Source of the DNA: F23-B02 sp963613665
GTDB lineage: Bacteria; Bacillota; Clostridia; Oscillospirales; Oscillospiraceae
Direction of reading: 5' to 3'
DNA: 64,000 nucleotides
Assembly (NCBI GenBank): GCA_963613665.1
Contig: CAVEAL010000009.1
Coordinates: forward strand, 1-64,000
Each line of letters begins with the position of its first letter. The stretch's first letter is position 1. The position numbers were made by a program, and so were the translations under genes. Shown piece after piece: positions 38,632 through 47,223 of the stretch. The notes under the pieces were generated by a model. That model worked only from the letters and a program-made list of their open reading frames with translations, did no database searches and was not told where the DNA came from.

Positions 38632-39465
38632 CTACTTGCGGCGGTGGGCCTGGATGCGTTCGAAGGCGGAGCGGTACTCGGTCTGGCGCAGGCGCGGGAA
38701 GGCCTTGAGCAGATGGCTGTGAACGATGTTGCGCTCCTCGAGCAGACTCTTGAGCCTTGCGCGCAGCTGAGCCGCGTCCTGCTGAGCGTCGTCGCGGCGC
38801 TCCCTGAGCCGCTCGCGCAGCTCGGCGGCATCCTGCTGTGCGTCCTCACGGCGCTCCTGCACCTTGAGCGTGCCGTCGGTCAGGCCGTCGCCGATGCCGT
38901 AGGACACGCGTTCAAGCGCCTTTGCGACCTCGTCGATGGCACGCATGTGCGCATCAAGCTTGAGCGCGTTGAAGCCGGTGATACCGAGATCGGCGAGGAA
39001 CATCGCAGAGAATATGCACAGCAGCACATTGCCATGCGTTCGCGGTATCGCCTCGATGAGGTACACGAGCTTCATCGCCATCGGGTGGAAAATGTACATG
39101 ATGCAGATGCAGCCCACGCCCCACAGCAGCGAGAATTTAAGGCAGACATAGCCGCCGATGTTGAAGGCGTTGTCGCTGTAGTCCCACAGGCGCGTATGCA
39201 TGAATTTTTCCGCCGCCCAGCCGACGATCAGCTCGAACACCGAGCATATGACCGCACTGCCGATGTACACCAGAAGCACGTTGTCCTTTATCGGCGTGAG
39301 CGCCAGTATCACCGCGATGAGGCCGTAGCCGTAGATCGGGCAGATCGGTCCGATCAGAAAGCCGCGGTTTATGAACACACCCTTGTTCGCCGCGTGGAAT
39401 ATGACCTCCACGCACCAGCCGGCAAAGCCGTATATGAAAAATAACCAGAGTAATTCCTTGACCAT
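38632..39465 (-). CDS. Putative ABC-transporter type IV family membrane protein (PF06541-like)
   Basis: The 277-residue protein starts with five or six hydrophobic segments that match the family in the pattern FFIYGFAGWCVEVIFHA, NRGFLIGPICPIYGYG, and ELIVGWAAEKFMHTRLWDYS. Despite the name, no transport has been shown that I know of. The last 100 residues form an Arg/Glu/Gln-rich helical tail with a repeated RDDAQQDAA element, likely a coiled coil in the cytoplasm. AAAGGATG lies before the ATG. It stands alone between two repeat blocks. Confidence 0.8.
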   Translation of the reverse strand: MVKELLWLFFIYGFAGWCVEVIFHAANKGVFINRGFLIGPICPIYGYGLIAVILALTPIKDNVLLVYIGSAVICSVFELIVGWAAEKFMHTRLWDYSDNAFNIGGYVCLKFSLLWGVGCICIMYIFHPMAMKLVYLIEAIPRTHGNVLLCIFSAMFLADLGITGFNALKLDAHMRAIDEVAKALERVSYGIGDGLTDGTLKVQERREDAQQDAAELRERLRERRDDAQQDAAQLRARLKSLLEERNIVHSHLLKAFPRLRQTEYRSAFERIQAHRRK

Positions 39466-39483
39466 TGTATAACATCCTTTTTT

Positions 39484-39736
39484 TACGGCGCATTTTTAGA
39501 GGCGCATTTTTAGAGGCGCTTTGAGGCTGTACCAATACGCATACTGCCGGTGCCCGGTATCGAAACGTCGGTATAAACCATAGCGTTTCGCGCCCCGCGA
39601 GATTGTGCTGATTTAGTGCAAATTTCCGTCTGCATCCCTTGTCTTTTTCTTGAGGGGAAGGCGTTCTTATTTTTCCGGCAATATCGATGCCGCAGCTGTA
39701 AGCTCCGTATAGGCACAGCCTTAATGCGCCTGAAAA
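39484..39736. repeat. Dispersed repeat, copy without core hairpin
   Basis: Two extra short ends (GGCGCATTTTTAGAGGCGCA) precede the left module starting TTTTTAGAGGCGCTTTGAGG. A GATTTAGTGCAAATTTCC block and a short right end (CTCCGTATAGGCACAGCC then ATGCGCCTG) complete it. Confidence 0.82.
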
Positions 39737-40393
39737 TCAATCCTCTTCCAAAAAACCGATGCGGTCGAGCTCGCCGTCGCGGTCCCAGAGGAAATCGAGC
39801 TTGAGCTCCTTGCCCTCCTTTATGCGGCGCAGGTTCTCAACGTGCTTGGAGAGCATGGGCAGGGTAACGAGCCCGAGGATGGCGGCAGCGCGCCAGTCGC
39901 CGCGCTCGATGCCGTGATAGACGGGGTAAAACACCGCACCGGTGATCGGCACAAGGCAGAGGTAGCGCGTCGCCATGAGCAGTATCGACTCGAGAAACAG
40001 CGTTGCGAGAAAATCGTTCACGCCGAAGGCGAGGATCACGCCGCCGAGGCAGGCAAGCCCCTTGCCGCCGCGAAAACGCATCAGCGCCGGGTACATATGT
40101 CCGAGGATGCATGCCGTTCCGGCCGCTTCACCGGCGAGGCTGCTGTGCGGAAACAGCCTGCGCGCAAGCCCCACGCTCACCGCGGCCTTGCTGATATCAA
40201 AGCACATGACGAATGCGCCGGCCTTCTTGCCCTCGAGTATCATAAGATTGGTCGCTCCGGCATTGCCCGAGCCCTTCTTGCGTATATCGTAGCCCCTGCG
40301 CAGGCCCATGACATAGGCGGGGTTTATGTTGCCGATCGCGTAGCCCAGACCGGCGGCCGCAAGCGCGGCGGAAAGAGGCCTGTTTATCTTCAT
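39737..40393 (-). CDS. plsY: Acyl-phosphate:glycerol-3-phosphate acyltransferase
   Basis: The 218-residue membrane protein has the PlsY motifs KGSGNAGATN near residue 37 and RFRGGKGLA near residue 106. It transfers an acyl chain from acyl phosphate to glycerol 3-phosphate, the first committed phospholipid step. The C-terminus of about 30 residues is soluble. ATG 40393 shares four bases (ATGA) with the stop of the HAD gene, and the conserved protein starts there; an open frame upstream is overlap only. Confidence 0.9.
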   Translation of the reverse strand: MKINRPLSAALAAAGLGYAIGNINPAYVMGLRRGYDIRKKGSGNAGATNLMILEGKKAGAFVMCFDISKAAVSVGLARRLFPHSSLAGEAAGTACILGHMYPALMRFRGGKGLACLGGVILAFGVNDFLATLFLESILLMATRYLCLVPITGAVFYPVYHGIERGDWRAAAILGLVTLPMLSKHVENLRRIKEGKELKLDFLWDRDGELDRIGFLEED

Positions 40394-41043
40394 TTTTCCG
40401 CCTCCGTCAGTATTCCGAGAAGTTCGGTGGTATCGTCGGCTATCGGGCAGCCGAAGCGCTCGAGCGTTTCGCGGCTGCGGAAGCCCCATGATACGAGCAC
40501 GCAGTCACAGCCGGAGTTTGCGGCGGTCTGTCCGTCAACGTCCGAGTCGCCGATGTACACAGCGTCCTCCGCCGTGCAGCCGAGGCTGCGCAGCGTTTCA
40601 AAAACGCTGTCGGGAGCGGGCTTTTTGCGCACGGACTCGCGCTCGCCGACGACGCTGTCGAAGGTGTCGGGGAAATAGTGCGCGATGAGCGCCTTGGCCG
40701 GTGCGTCGGTCTTGTTCGACACGACGCCGAGCTTAAATCCCCGCGCCCTGAGCTCCGCGAGTGCTTCGGGTATGCCGGGGTACGGGCGCGTCAGCACCAT
40801 GCAGTTTGCCGAATAGTGGCGTCTGAAGGTCTCAAATACGCGATCGAGCTGCTCGGGCGGCGTATCGGGCGGCACGGCGCGCTCGATGAGCTTCCGTATG
40901 CCGTTGCCGACAAAGCGCCGCACCTCGTCGAGACTGCGCTCGGGCAGTCCCTCGGATGAGAGCGCGAAATTCGTCGAGGCGTGCAGATCCTCAAGCGTAT
41001 ACAGCAGCGTTCCGTCAAGATCAAAAACAGCAAGCTTTTTCAT
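40390..41043 (-). CDS. HAD-family phosphatase (phosphoglycolate-phosphatase-like)
   Basis: The 217-residue protein has the HAD motifs DLDGTLL (catalytic Asp8), VSNKTD, the lysine in RKKPAPD, and GDSDVD. The helical cap after motif I is typical of the Gph/PpaX group. It would remove phosphate from phosphoglycolate or another small molecule. GGCGGAGGGACG precedes the ATG. It heads a two-gene operon with plsY; the link is by position only. Confidence 0.87.
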   Translation of the reverse strand: MKKLAVFDLDGTLLYTLEDLHASTNFALSSEGLPERSLDEVRRFVGNGIRKLIERAVPPDTPPEQLDRVFETFRRHYSANCMVLTRPYPGIPEALAELRARGFKLGVVSNKTDAPAKALIAHYFPDTFDSVVGERESVRKKPAPDSVFETLRSLGCTAEDAVYIGDSDVDGQTAANSGCDCVLVSWGFRSRETLERFGCPIADDTTELLGILTEAEK

Positions 41044-41168
41044 AGTCGTCCCTCCGCCCTGATTTTAATACAGCTGCGCAAAAAATTCAAGATTCTTTGC
41101 CTTGACGATTGACCGCCGCGCCGGACAATGATAAAATAATTGTCTATAAACGAAGGGAGCGATCGGCG

Positions 41169-41654
41169 ATGGAAGACAAAACTATCCTTGAAGAGCTGCT
41201 TGAGCGTGCGCCGGATGAGCGCCGGCACAAGCGGAAGATGGACGAGGCGTACCATCTGCTGACCGAGGGCATGAGCGGCGAGGCCGAGGCCCTGTTTGAC
41301 GAAATACTGGCCGAGGAGCCGTTTAACCGCGATGCGCTGACCGGAAAGAAGCTCATCGAGCGCAGCCGCGCGGTCGAGAGCCGGATGGACAGCCTGACGG
41401 CGCGCGCAAGAGCCGCGCTGCCCGATGCCAAGCTCGCGGCGGAGCCGGAAAAAAGCGAAGCAAAAAAAGAAAGCACGCAGGCACACGGGCCGAGACTCGG
41501 CTTCCTGCGCTCGAAAAAGGTGAAGGCGGCGCTCATTGCGGTGTTTGCGCTGCTAGTCGCGGCCGCCGCGGCCTTCGTCGTCACGAACGACCTTGATGGC
41601 AGTCCCGACATGGCCGCAGACGCAAACCCCACATCCGTTCTTTCGGCGCATTGA
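41169..41654 (+). CDS. Hypothetical protein with acidic helical domain and one membrane segment
   Basis: The 161-residue product is not one I recognise. Residues 1-85 are acidic and helical and look like one or two TPR-type helices (a repeat of small and large residues around AEALFDEILAEEPFNRDAL). A Lys/Glu linker follows, then a single hydrophobic segment (about residues 120-140) preceded by basic residues, so the N-terminus is probably cytoplasmic. GAAGGGAGCG precedes ATG 41169. The last residues (SAH) and the TGA stop are read from the adjacent repeat, so the original end may have been lost. Confidence 0.6.
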   Translation: MEDKTILEELLERAPDERRHKRKMDEAYHLLTEGMSGEAEALFDEILAEEPFNRDALTGKKLIERSRAVESRMDSLTARARAALPDAKLAAEPEKSEAKKESTQAHGPRLGFLRSKKVKAALIAVFALLVAAAAAFVVTNDLDGSPDMAADANPTSVLSAH

Positions 41655-42104
41655 CGCTGTACCTATACGTTTGTTGCGTGAACCCGGTATCGGGACGGCG
41701 GCATAAACTGCGGCGTTTCGCCTCCCGCGAGTGCACCCCTGCCTTCCTCTGTCACGGTTTTTACCGCAGCTTCCGGTCGGGACACCGCAAAAACCGTATC
41801 GATACGATGCGGCAGCCGACGGATGAGGTGTTATCAAATTTAATATCAGACGCAAAAAGACAGTGCAGAGTAAAATCTGCACTGTCTTTTTTCGTGGCTT
41901 TGGTTTTTTACACCTCTTCAGTCAGCCTTCGGCTGACAGCTTCCCATCAAGGGAGAAACCAAGGGTGCAGGCAAAATTTTGCACTAAATCAGCACAATAT
42001 CAGCACAATCTCACGGGGTGCGAAACGCCGTAGTTTCCTCCAATGTTTAGATACCGGGCTGCCGCAGTCTCCGTATAGGTACAGCCTCAATGCGCCTCTA
42101 AAGC
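41643..42104. repeat. Dispersed repeat, full-length copy with both ends
   Basis: The left end CGGCGCATTGACGCTGTACC, the CCCGCGAGTGCACCCC and ACGGTTTTT modules, the core hairpin, the ACACCTCTTCAGTCAGCC block, GCACTAAATCAGCACAATAT (partly doubled), and the right end ATGCGCCTCTAAAG follow in order. It is about 460 bp and the best copy for defining the element. The 443-bp gap contains nothing else. Confidence 0.9.
41854..41892. terminator. Core repeat hairpin between convergent genes
   Basis: AAAAAGACAGTGCAGA (41854-41869) pairs perfectly with TCTGCACTGTCTTTTT around GTAAAA. It lies between the hypothetical membrane protein gene and the convergent dehydratase operon. Confidence 0.72.
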
Positions 42105-42250
42105 TTCACGTCGCGCTTCTGTGCGTTATAGACCTTGTTGAGCAGGGGGCGGACGCCGTAATAGAGCAGCTTGTTGTCGAGGTTGAACCAGTAGATGAGC
42201 ATGCTTGCGGGAACGATGCTCAGTGCGGCGATAAGCAGTTTCTTTTTCAT
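42098..42250 (-). CDS. Small membrane protein downstream of the dehydratase pair
   Basis: This 50-codon frame starts at ATG 42250, 5 bp after the dehydratase stop, with AAGGATGG as ribosome site inside that gene's last codons. The product begins MKKKLLIAALSIVP and has one hydrophobic segment followed by a basic, aromatic tail ending in KRDVKL. The TAG stop lies in the end motif of the repeat. It is too short for a firm call, but the ribosome site, lysine-rich start and position support translation. The function is unknown. Confidence 0.55.
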   Translation of the reverse strand: MKKKLLIAALSIVPASMLIYWFNLDNKLLYYGVRPLLNKVYNAQKRDVKL

Positions 42251-42255
42251 ATCCG

Positions 42256-43779
42256 TTACCATCCTTCATAATCGTCAAAATCCACGAGGCTCGCGTCGAG
42301 GGGCTCCTCCTGAAGCACGGCGCTCATGTACTCGGAGAACTGTCTGCGCATCTCGTTGCGGCTCACGGTGCGGTGGTCGAACATATCGTTCTGCACCCAG
42401 ACGAGGTGCTTGTTCTTGTCCTTGGCCTGATCGTTCACGACGCCTGCCAGGCCCATCGCGCCCTTGCAGGTAATGTCGTCGTAAACGAGCACGATATCGC
42501 AGTTGAACTTCTCCGCCTCATCCCAGACCTCGAGCAGATGCTGATATCCGCCGGTGAGGTGGCGGCGCATGACGCCGCGCTCGTAGTTGTGCGCGATGCC
42601 GATGAGCGCCGCGTCGAGGTCATCCTCGGGGATGATGACGTTGCCGGAGAACATGTCCATCTGCGCGGCGACGAGAACGCCCCAGCAATTGTAAGCCCAG
42701 GTGTTGAAGTCAACGTAGTAGCAGCCCGGGCCGCCCCAGGTTATCATGCGGTGGCGCGCCTTATCATAGCTGACGACCTTGTTTTTATAAGCCTTTTCGG
42801 CGATCCGGAGCGCCTTCTTCGCGGTCGTGTCGATGTACGGGATGCTGCCGCCGGAGAAGGTGAAGTAGAAGGCGTGGAACAGCGGCGAAATGACGTTGCC
42901 GAAGGCGGTGTACTTCGTCTTCGCAATATCCCATACCTCGAACTCATTGCGCACCTCTTTATTGTGCTGCTTTATGATCCTGAAGAAAGCCTCCTCGTCG
43001 AACTTTTCGCCTGTCGTGTCCTCGATGAATTTTATGGTCTCCTTCATCTGCGCGAGGGCGTATTTGTCGGTGGCCTCATCCTCCCAGCGCATGGGTATGC
43101 CCGCTACGGTTGTGGGAATGGTGATGCGGCGCTCTATAAGCTGGCTGTTCATGGTCGAGGAGTCGCAGGGCATGTTGTTGGTTATAAGGCAGGCTCCGAT
43201 CTGCGGGTAATCGTCGTTTATCGCAACGCCGGCGGCGTTCGCGCTCAGACGGCAGGAGTCGGCGGGAAGGCCGACGTTTTCCATGATATCCATGTAAAAC
43301 GGGGCGAGGTTCTGATCCATATAAGTGCCCAGAAGTCCCTGCAGGACCTCGAGCGGCAGAGCCTTGAGGTTCGGGAAGCCCGCGACGATCTCGGGGCACA
43401 TGGTCTGCTCGAGCATGACGAATTTATCGGCGGCCTTCGTATCGCCGAAGCGGCGGTCGCCCTTCATGCTGTCGGCGAGCATGCCGGTCGTGCCCTTCAT
43501 GATGGCGTGCATCTGCGTGTGCGAAACGCGCAGCGCGGGGCCGCGCATACCGGCGGTGCATTTATCGACCATGTGCAGTGCGCCTATATAGCCGCCGAAC
43601 CAGCGGTACTCGAACAGGCCCCTGACTATGCGCACGGGGGATTTTGCGGCAAACTGCACCAGTATGCCGAGATTTATGGCCCACTGGGTATAATCATAGA
43701 AGGTGTCCTTCAGGCCGCGCCACTCGCGGTGCTTTGCGATGCCGCTGCCCTTGTAAAAGCGTTTTGCCTCGTTTGCCAT
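42256..43779 (-). CDS. 2-hydroxyacyl-CoA dehydratase family protein, large subunit
   Basis: The 507-residue protein belongs to the HgdB/BcrB group (2-hydroxyglutaryl-CoA dehydratase D-component or benzoyl-CoA reductase). Relatives bind a [4Fe-4S] cluster through cysteines; candidates here are in EQTMCPEI, NNMPCDSS and GGPGCYY. WGGPGCYYVDFNTWAYNCWGV and YDDITCKGAMGLAGVVNDQ are notable conserved-looking blocks. The enzyme would remove water from an (R)-2-hydroxyacyl-CoA in amino acid fermentation. The gene overlaps the smaller-subunit gene by one base (TAATG). The ATP-driven activator that such enzymes need is not in the window. Confidence 0.83.
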   Translation of the reverse strand: MANEAKRFYKGSGIAKHREWRGLKDTFYDYTQWAINLGILVQFAAKSPVRIVRGLFEYRWFGGYIGALHMVDKCTAGMRGPALRVSHTQMHAIMKGTTGMLADSMKGDRRFGDTKAADKFVMLEQTMCPEIVAGFPNLKALPLEVLQGLLGTYMDQNLAPFYMDIMENVGLPADSCRLSANAAGVAINDDYPQIGACLITNNMPCDSSTMNSQLIERRITIPTTVAGIPMRWEDEATDKYALAQMKETIKFIEDTTGEKFDEEAFFRIIKQHNKEVRNEFEVWDIAKTKYTAFGNVISPLFHAFYFTFSGGSIPYIDTTAKKALRIAEKAYKNKVVSYDKARHRMITWGGPGCYYVDFNTWAYNCWGVLVAAQMDMFSGNVIIPEDDLDAALIGIAHNYERGVMRRHLTGGYQHLLEVWDEAEKFNCDIVLVYDDITCKGAMGLAGVVNDQAKDKNKHLVWVQNDMFDHRTVSRNEMRRQFSEYMSAVLQEEPLDASLVDFDDYEGW

Positions 43780-44975
43780 TACATTTTACCTCCCTGGATC
43801 TTCTTTATCTCGATGCTCTCGACAAAGGCCTGAAAGCGTGTGCGCAGCTGGCCTGCCGATGCCATCGTGTATTCCTTCTCGACGCCGATGCAGGGTATGC
43901 CCTCGACCTCGTTCATGTCGTGCACGCCCATGACGCGCTCGTAGCTCCAGAATTCGCAGAACTTCATCTGCAGGTACAGTATGCCGTCGGCGTTGTAGTC
44001 ACGCACGAGCTGCTTAAGATAGCTGCGGCGCTGAAGCTGCTTTTCCTTGTTCATGAAGCGCGGGCATTCGCTTGTGGAGAGATAATGCCGCGCGACGGCG
44101 GTCAGAGCGCTCTCGCCGTCCTTTATCTCGATCTCCTCCCTGCCGGGCAGCGAGCCGTAGCAGTAGCGGTCTGCCGCGACATATGCGCCGCAGTCTTCCA
44201 AAAGCTTTGTGAACGCCGGATCATCGACCTCGGAGCCGGTGACAACTATTCGTGCGCGGTAGTTCGGCTTGGGATCGACCTTGCGCTTTTTGACCTCTTT
44301 GAGCGTCGCCTCGAGCTTGTCCTTTATAAGATACTGCGGGCAGCACTCGGAAACGAGCTGGATGACGTGGAACTCGTAGCTCGTGATCGGCGGATTGGGG
44401 AGCTTTCGCAGGTCGCCGAGCGCGGTGATGATGCGGCAGATCTCGTTGTGCTCCTCTATCGCCTTTCTTATCGCCTCGTCGGAGACATCAACGCCGTATA
44501 CACGCTCCAGCGGCTCGAGGATATACCTGCGGAGCTGATCCTCGTAGTGCTCGTAGGCGGCCTTTGTCGTGACAAAGGGCACGTCCATCATGCTCATGAA
44601 AAACTTCGGGTTCTGCTCCTTTACGAGCCCCATGATGTCAAAATACTCATGCGCACGGTGCATCATCTGGCAGGTCTCGGATGAGAACATGGCCGACAGG
44701 AAGTTGTAGCCGCCCTCCATGCTGCGCTCAAGCACGCTGCGCGTGAAGGGGCAGGTCTTGTTTGTCATATAGTATGTACCGATATCGGTGTTGGTCGTTC
44801 CCGGGGCGCGCAGGCGCACCGAGAAGCAGCCGCCGAGGTTGAGCAGTACCTCGGGGACGAAATAGCAGGTGTAGCCCAGCGCCTTTTTCCCCTCCGCCGA
44901 CGCCTGCTTTACCAGCTCGTTGTTCGCGTCCTGAAGCAGGTTTTCAAAATAGATGAGCTGCTTTAGATCTTTCAT
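43779..44975 (-). CDS. 2-hydroxyacyl-CoA dehydratase family protein, small subunit
   Basis: The 398-residue protein is the partner subunit of the dehydratase. Cysteines in GYTCYFVP, KTCPFTRS, SSETCQMMH and MKFCEFWSYE are candidate cluster ligands. The pair is distant from classical HgdAB, so the substrate could be another hydroxyacyl-CoA or an aromatic acyl-CoA. AGAGGATACGC precedes ATG 44975, the first gene of the operon. A promoter and small dyad lie upstream, and a GntR-family gene is transcribed divergently and is the obvious regulator candidate. Confidence 0.83.
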   Translation of the reverse strand: MKDLKQLIYFENLLQDANNELVKQASAEGKKALGYTCYFVPEVLLNLGGCFSVRLRAPGTTNTDIGTYYMTNKTCPFTRSVLERSMEGGYNFLSAMFSSETCQMMHRAHEYFDIMGLVKEQNPKFFMSMMDVPFVTTKAAYEHYEDQLRRYILEPLERVYGVDVSDEAIRKAIEEHNEICRIITALGDLRKLPNPPITSYEFHVIQLVSECCPQYLIKDKLEATLKEVKKRKVDPKPNYRARIVVTGSEVDDPAFTKLLEDCGAYVAADRYCYGSLPGREEIEIKDGESALTAVARHYLSTSECPRFMNKEKQLQRRSYLKQLVRDYNADGILYLQMKFCEFWSYERVMGVHDMNEVEGIPCIGVEKEYTMASAGQLRTRFQAFVESIEIKKIQGGKM

Positions 44976-45030
44976 ATGCGTATCCTCTTTCTGCGTTATT
45001 GAATGTCCGCTGTGCGATCCTTCCAAAATC

Positions 45031-45078
45031 CGTGAATAATCACGAAGAAATATTACCACATGGATATTTTTATGTCAA
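45031..45078 (-). promoter_or_regulatory. Promoter and dyad of the dehydratase operon
   Basis: On the minus strand TTGACA (45078-45073) is followed after 17 bp by TAATAT (45055-45050). Just downstream lies the dyad CGTGAATAATCACG (45031-45044). Its GTGA/TCAC halves resemble those of the larger palindrome at the divergent regulator gene, so it may be an operator for the same protein. Confidence 0.65.
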
Positions 45079-45109
45079 TAAAGAACGGCGGTACAGGCAG
45101 TTAAAAATC

Positions 45110-45169
45110 TTGACAGCGGCGCTGATATACTGCATAATATTTCTGTGATTGCGATTGGCCAATCACAGA
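45110..45169 (+). promoter_or_regulatory. Promoter and palindromic operator of the GntR gene
   Basis: A consensus TTGACA (45110-45115) is followed after 17 bp by CATAAT (45133-45138). Directly after it the palindrome TCTGTGATTG (45142-45151) / CAATCACAGA (45160-45169) encloses the perfect palindrome GATTGGCCAATC (45153-45164). A repressor bound here would block transcription start, which fits autoregulation by the GntR protein. Confidence 0.72.
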
Positions 45170-45190
45170 ACGGAACGGGCGGTAATGATC

Positions 45191-45913
45191 ATGGCGTTTG
45201 AAAAGATAAGCATTCCCTCGGCGAAGGAATGCTTTTTTGAAGATATAAAATCGAAGATACTCACGGGCGAGCTCACTCCGGGGCAGAAGCTGCCGAGTGA
45301 GCGTGAGCTTGCCGGACGCACGGGGATAAACCAGTCTGCCGTCCACCTTGCGATAAAGGACCTTGAGCGCACTGGCTTTCTCAATATCGTTCCGCGCCAC
45401 GGGACCTATGTCGCCGACTACATAGCAAGCGGCAACTATGAAACGCTGCACGAGATACTGCGCTCGGGCGAGCGGCTGATGACCCGCGAGCGCGTCGTCG
45501 CGCTGGTCGAGACGCGAAACGCCGTCGAGGGCGGCGCACTCATACGCCTTGCGGCCTCGCACACCGATGAGGATATCCGTGTTCTTGAGGAATATATAGA
45601 GCGCTTCAAGGCCGTGCGCGGGCAGGGACTCGGCGCGGACGAGCTCGGCGCGATGACCAAGGATTTTCACTATCTCATCTGCAAATTAAGCGGCAACGAG
45701 GTGTTTATACTGCTGATGAACTCCTTTGCCGAGATATCGCAGGGGCTCTGGCGGCACTGCGCCGGACACTGGGGGCTCGAGGGCCTCATAGAGCAGAGTG
45801 AGCACATCGTTTCGCTCGTGAAGTCCGGCCGCGGTCTCGACGCGCAGGTCTATATCACCGAAAAATTCAACGAATACGTCCGCGACTGCGGCATTGTTTT
45901 CAGCGTCCGCTGA
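45191..45913 (+). CDS. GntR/FadR-family transcriptional regulator
   Basis: The 240-residue protein has an N-terminal winged helix of the GntR type (about residues 10-75, with LTPGQKLPSERELAGRTG and the recognition helix around NQSAVHLAIKDLERTGFL) and a C-terminal all-helical FCD-like ligand domain. FadR/FCD regulators sense organic acids or acyl-CoAs. The divergent dehydratase operon and the palindromes between the genes suggest that it controls that operon and itself. ATG 45191 is two codons after another ATG (45185); spacing from GGGCGG favours 45191. Confidence 0.83.
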   Translation: MAFEKISIPSAKECFFEDIKSKILTGELTPGQKLPSERELAGRTGINQSAVHLAIKDLERTGFLNIVPRHGTYVADYIASGNYETLHEILRSGERLMTRERVVALVETRNAVEGGALIRLAASHTDEDIRVLEEYIERFKAVRGQGLGADELGAMTKDFHYLICKLSGNEVFILLMNSFAEISQGLWRHCAGHWGLEGLIEQSEHIVSLVKSGRGLDAQVYITEKFNEYVRDCGIVFSVR

Positions 45914-45966
45914 CGCGCGGCGGCATATTTTTTTCGCCGCTTCATACCGTTTACAGAGGTGATGGT

Positions 45967-47097
45967 ATGAAGATCCACATCGTCCGCCGCGGAGACAGCC
46001 TGTATTCCATCGCTCGGGCAGGCGGCACGGACGTCAAGACTCTTGCCGGGCTCAACGAGCTCGGCGACCCCGCACGGCTGAGCGTCGGTCAGTCGATAAT
46101 CATTCCGGACAATACGCATCCTGCGGCAGAAACGGAGGTCTGCGGCTGCGCACATCCCGGCATGAGCGCACGTCGGCTCGATGCCGCGCTGCCGTTTCTG
46201 AGCTATCTGTGCCCGTTTTCGTACCGCACGGACGAAAACGGGCTTGTTGCACCCATTGACGACGCGCAGATGATAAGCGCCGCGTGGGACGCGGGCTGCG
46301 CACCGCTCCTGACGCTTACGAACATAGGCGCAAGCGGCGGCTTTTCAAGCGATATCGCCCACGGCGTTTTTGCGGACACGGCGGCACGGGATGCACTTAT
46401 CGAAAACACTCTCGCCCTGCTCAAAAGCCGCGGATACTGCGGCGTGAACCTCAATTTCGAATACATCCAGCCCTACGACCGCGAGGGCTGCGCTGCGTTT
46501 TTAGAGCGCATGTCCGAAGCTCTGCACGCGCAGGGCCATATGTTTTTTGCCTCTGCCGCGCCCAGGACCTCCGACGGCCGCTGCGGCGTTCTGTACGCCG
46601 CGCACGATTACGCCGTCCGGGGGCGCCTGTGCGACAGGGTCGTCGTCATGACCTACGACTGGGGCTACGCATACTCCGCGCCGCGGGCCGTCTCGCCGGT
46701 CGGCGAGATGCGCAGGGTGCTCGACTACGCGGTGACTAAAATACCGCCGTCGAAGATACTGCTCGGCTTTTCGTGCTACGGCTACGACTGGCGGCTGCCG
46801 TGGAAGCAGGGGCAGGCGGCGCGGGTGATATCAAGCGCGGCGGCAGCGGATCTGGCAGCATCCGTCTCCGCACAGATACGCTTTGACGCGGCGTCTCAGG
46901 CACCGCATTTCAACTACACCGACCCCGCCGGCGTGCTTCACGAGGTCTGGTTCGAGGATGCCCGCAGCATCCGTGCGCGGCTCGGACTTGTGCGCGAATA
47001 CGGCCTTGCCGGCATAAGCATATGGACGCTCAACATGTGCGGCCGAACTCCTCTGGCCGTTCTGGAGAGCGAATTTTCAACGGAAAAGATCGTATAA
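45967..47097 (+). CDS. LysM domain - GH18 glycosidase (YaaH/SleL-like)
   Basis: The 376-residue protein begins with one LysM domain (residues 1-46, HIVRRGDSLYSIA to VGQSIIIP), then a GH18 catalytic barrel. The active-site strand reads GVNLNFEYI with the likely acid Glu165; the residue two before it is Asn163, where relatives such as SleL usually have Asp. There is no signal peptide, as in spore cortex-lytic YaaH/SleL proteins, which are put into the coat by the mother cell. AGAGGTGATGGT precedes the ATG. The protein implies a spore former, but this alone does not prove it. Confidence 0.87.
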   Translation: MKIHIVRRGDSLYSIARAGGTDVKTLAGLNELGDPARLSVGQSIIIPDNTHPAAETEVCGCAHPGMSARRLDAALPFLSYLCPFSYRTDENGLVAPIDDAQMISAAWDAGCAPLLTLTNIGASGGFSSDIAHGVFADTAARDALIENTLALLKSRGYCGVNLNFEYIQPYDREGCAAFLERMSEALHAQGHMFFASAAPRTSDGRCGVLYAAHDYAVRGRLCDRVVVMTYDWGYAYSAPRAVSPVGEMRRVLDYAVTKIPPSKILLGFSCYGYDWRLPWKQGQAARVISSAAAADLAASVSAQIRFDAASQAPHFNYTDPAGVLHEVWFEDARSIRARLGLVREYGLAGISIWTLNMCGRTPLAVLESEFSTEKIV

Positions 47098-47149
47098 AAA
47101 TGCGGAACCTTTTCCCCCGCGCAGTGTCTTAAACGCAAAGGGCTGCCGT

Positions 47150-47208
47150 CGAAATCCTTGAAATTTCAAGGATTTCGGTAATAGCATTTTGAACGTTTTC
47201 AAAATGCT
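47150..47208. repeat. Two perfect palindromes after the GH18 gene
   Basis: CGAAATCCTTGAAA and TTTCAAGGATTTCG form a continuous 28-bp perfect palindrome (47150-47177). AGCATTTTGAA and TTCAAAATGCT follow around CGTT (47183-47208). They lie in the 195-bp convergent gap to phoU together with two terminators; their role is not clear. Confidence 0.8.
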
Positions 47209-47223
47209 CGGCGGAAAAGCGCA

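Noticed and set aside
28367..41900. Recurring short frame with LYVYCVNPVSG and RRFASRECTPAFLCHGFYRSF
   Set aside because: It appears at three repeat copies, but the frame is broken or shifted in other copies, and there is no ribosome site. It is a by-product of the repeat sequence.
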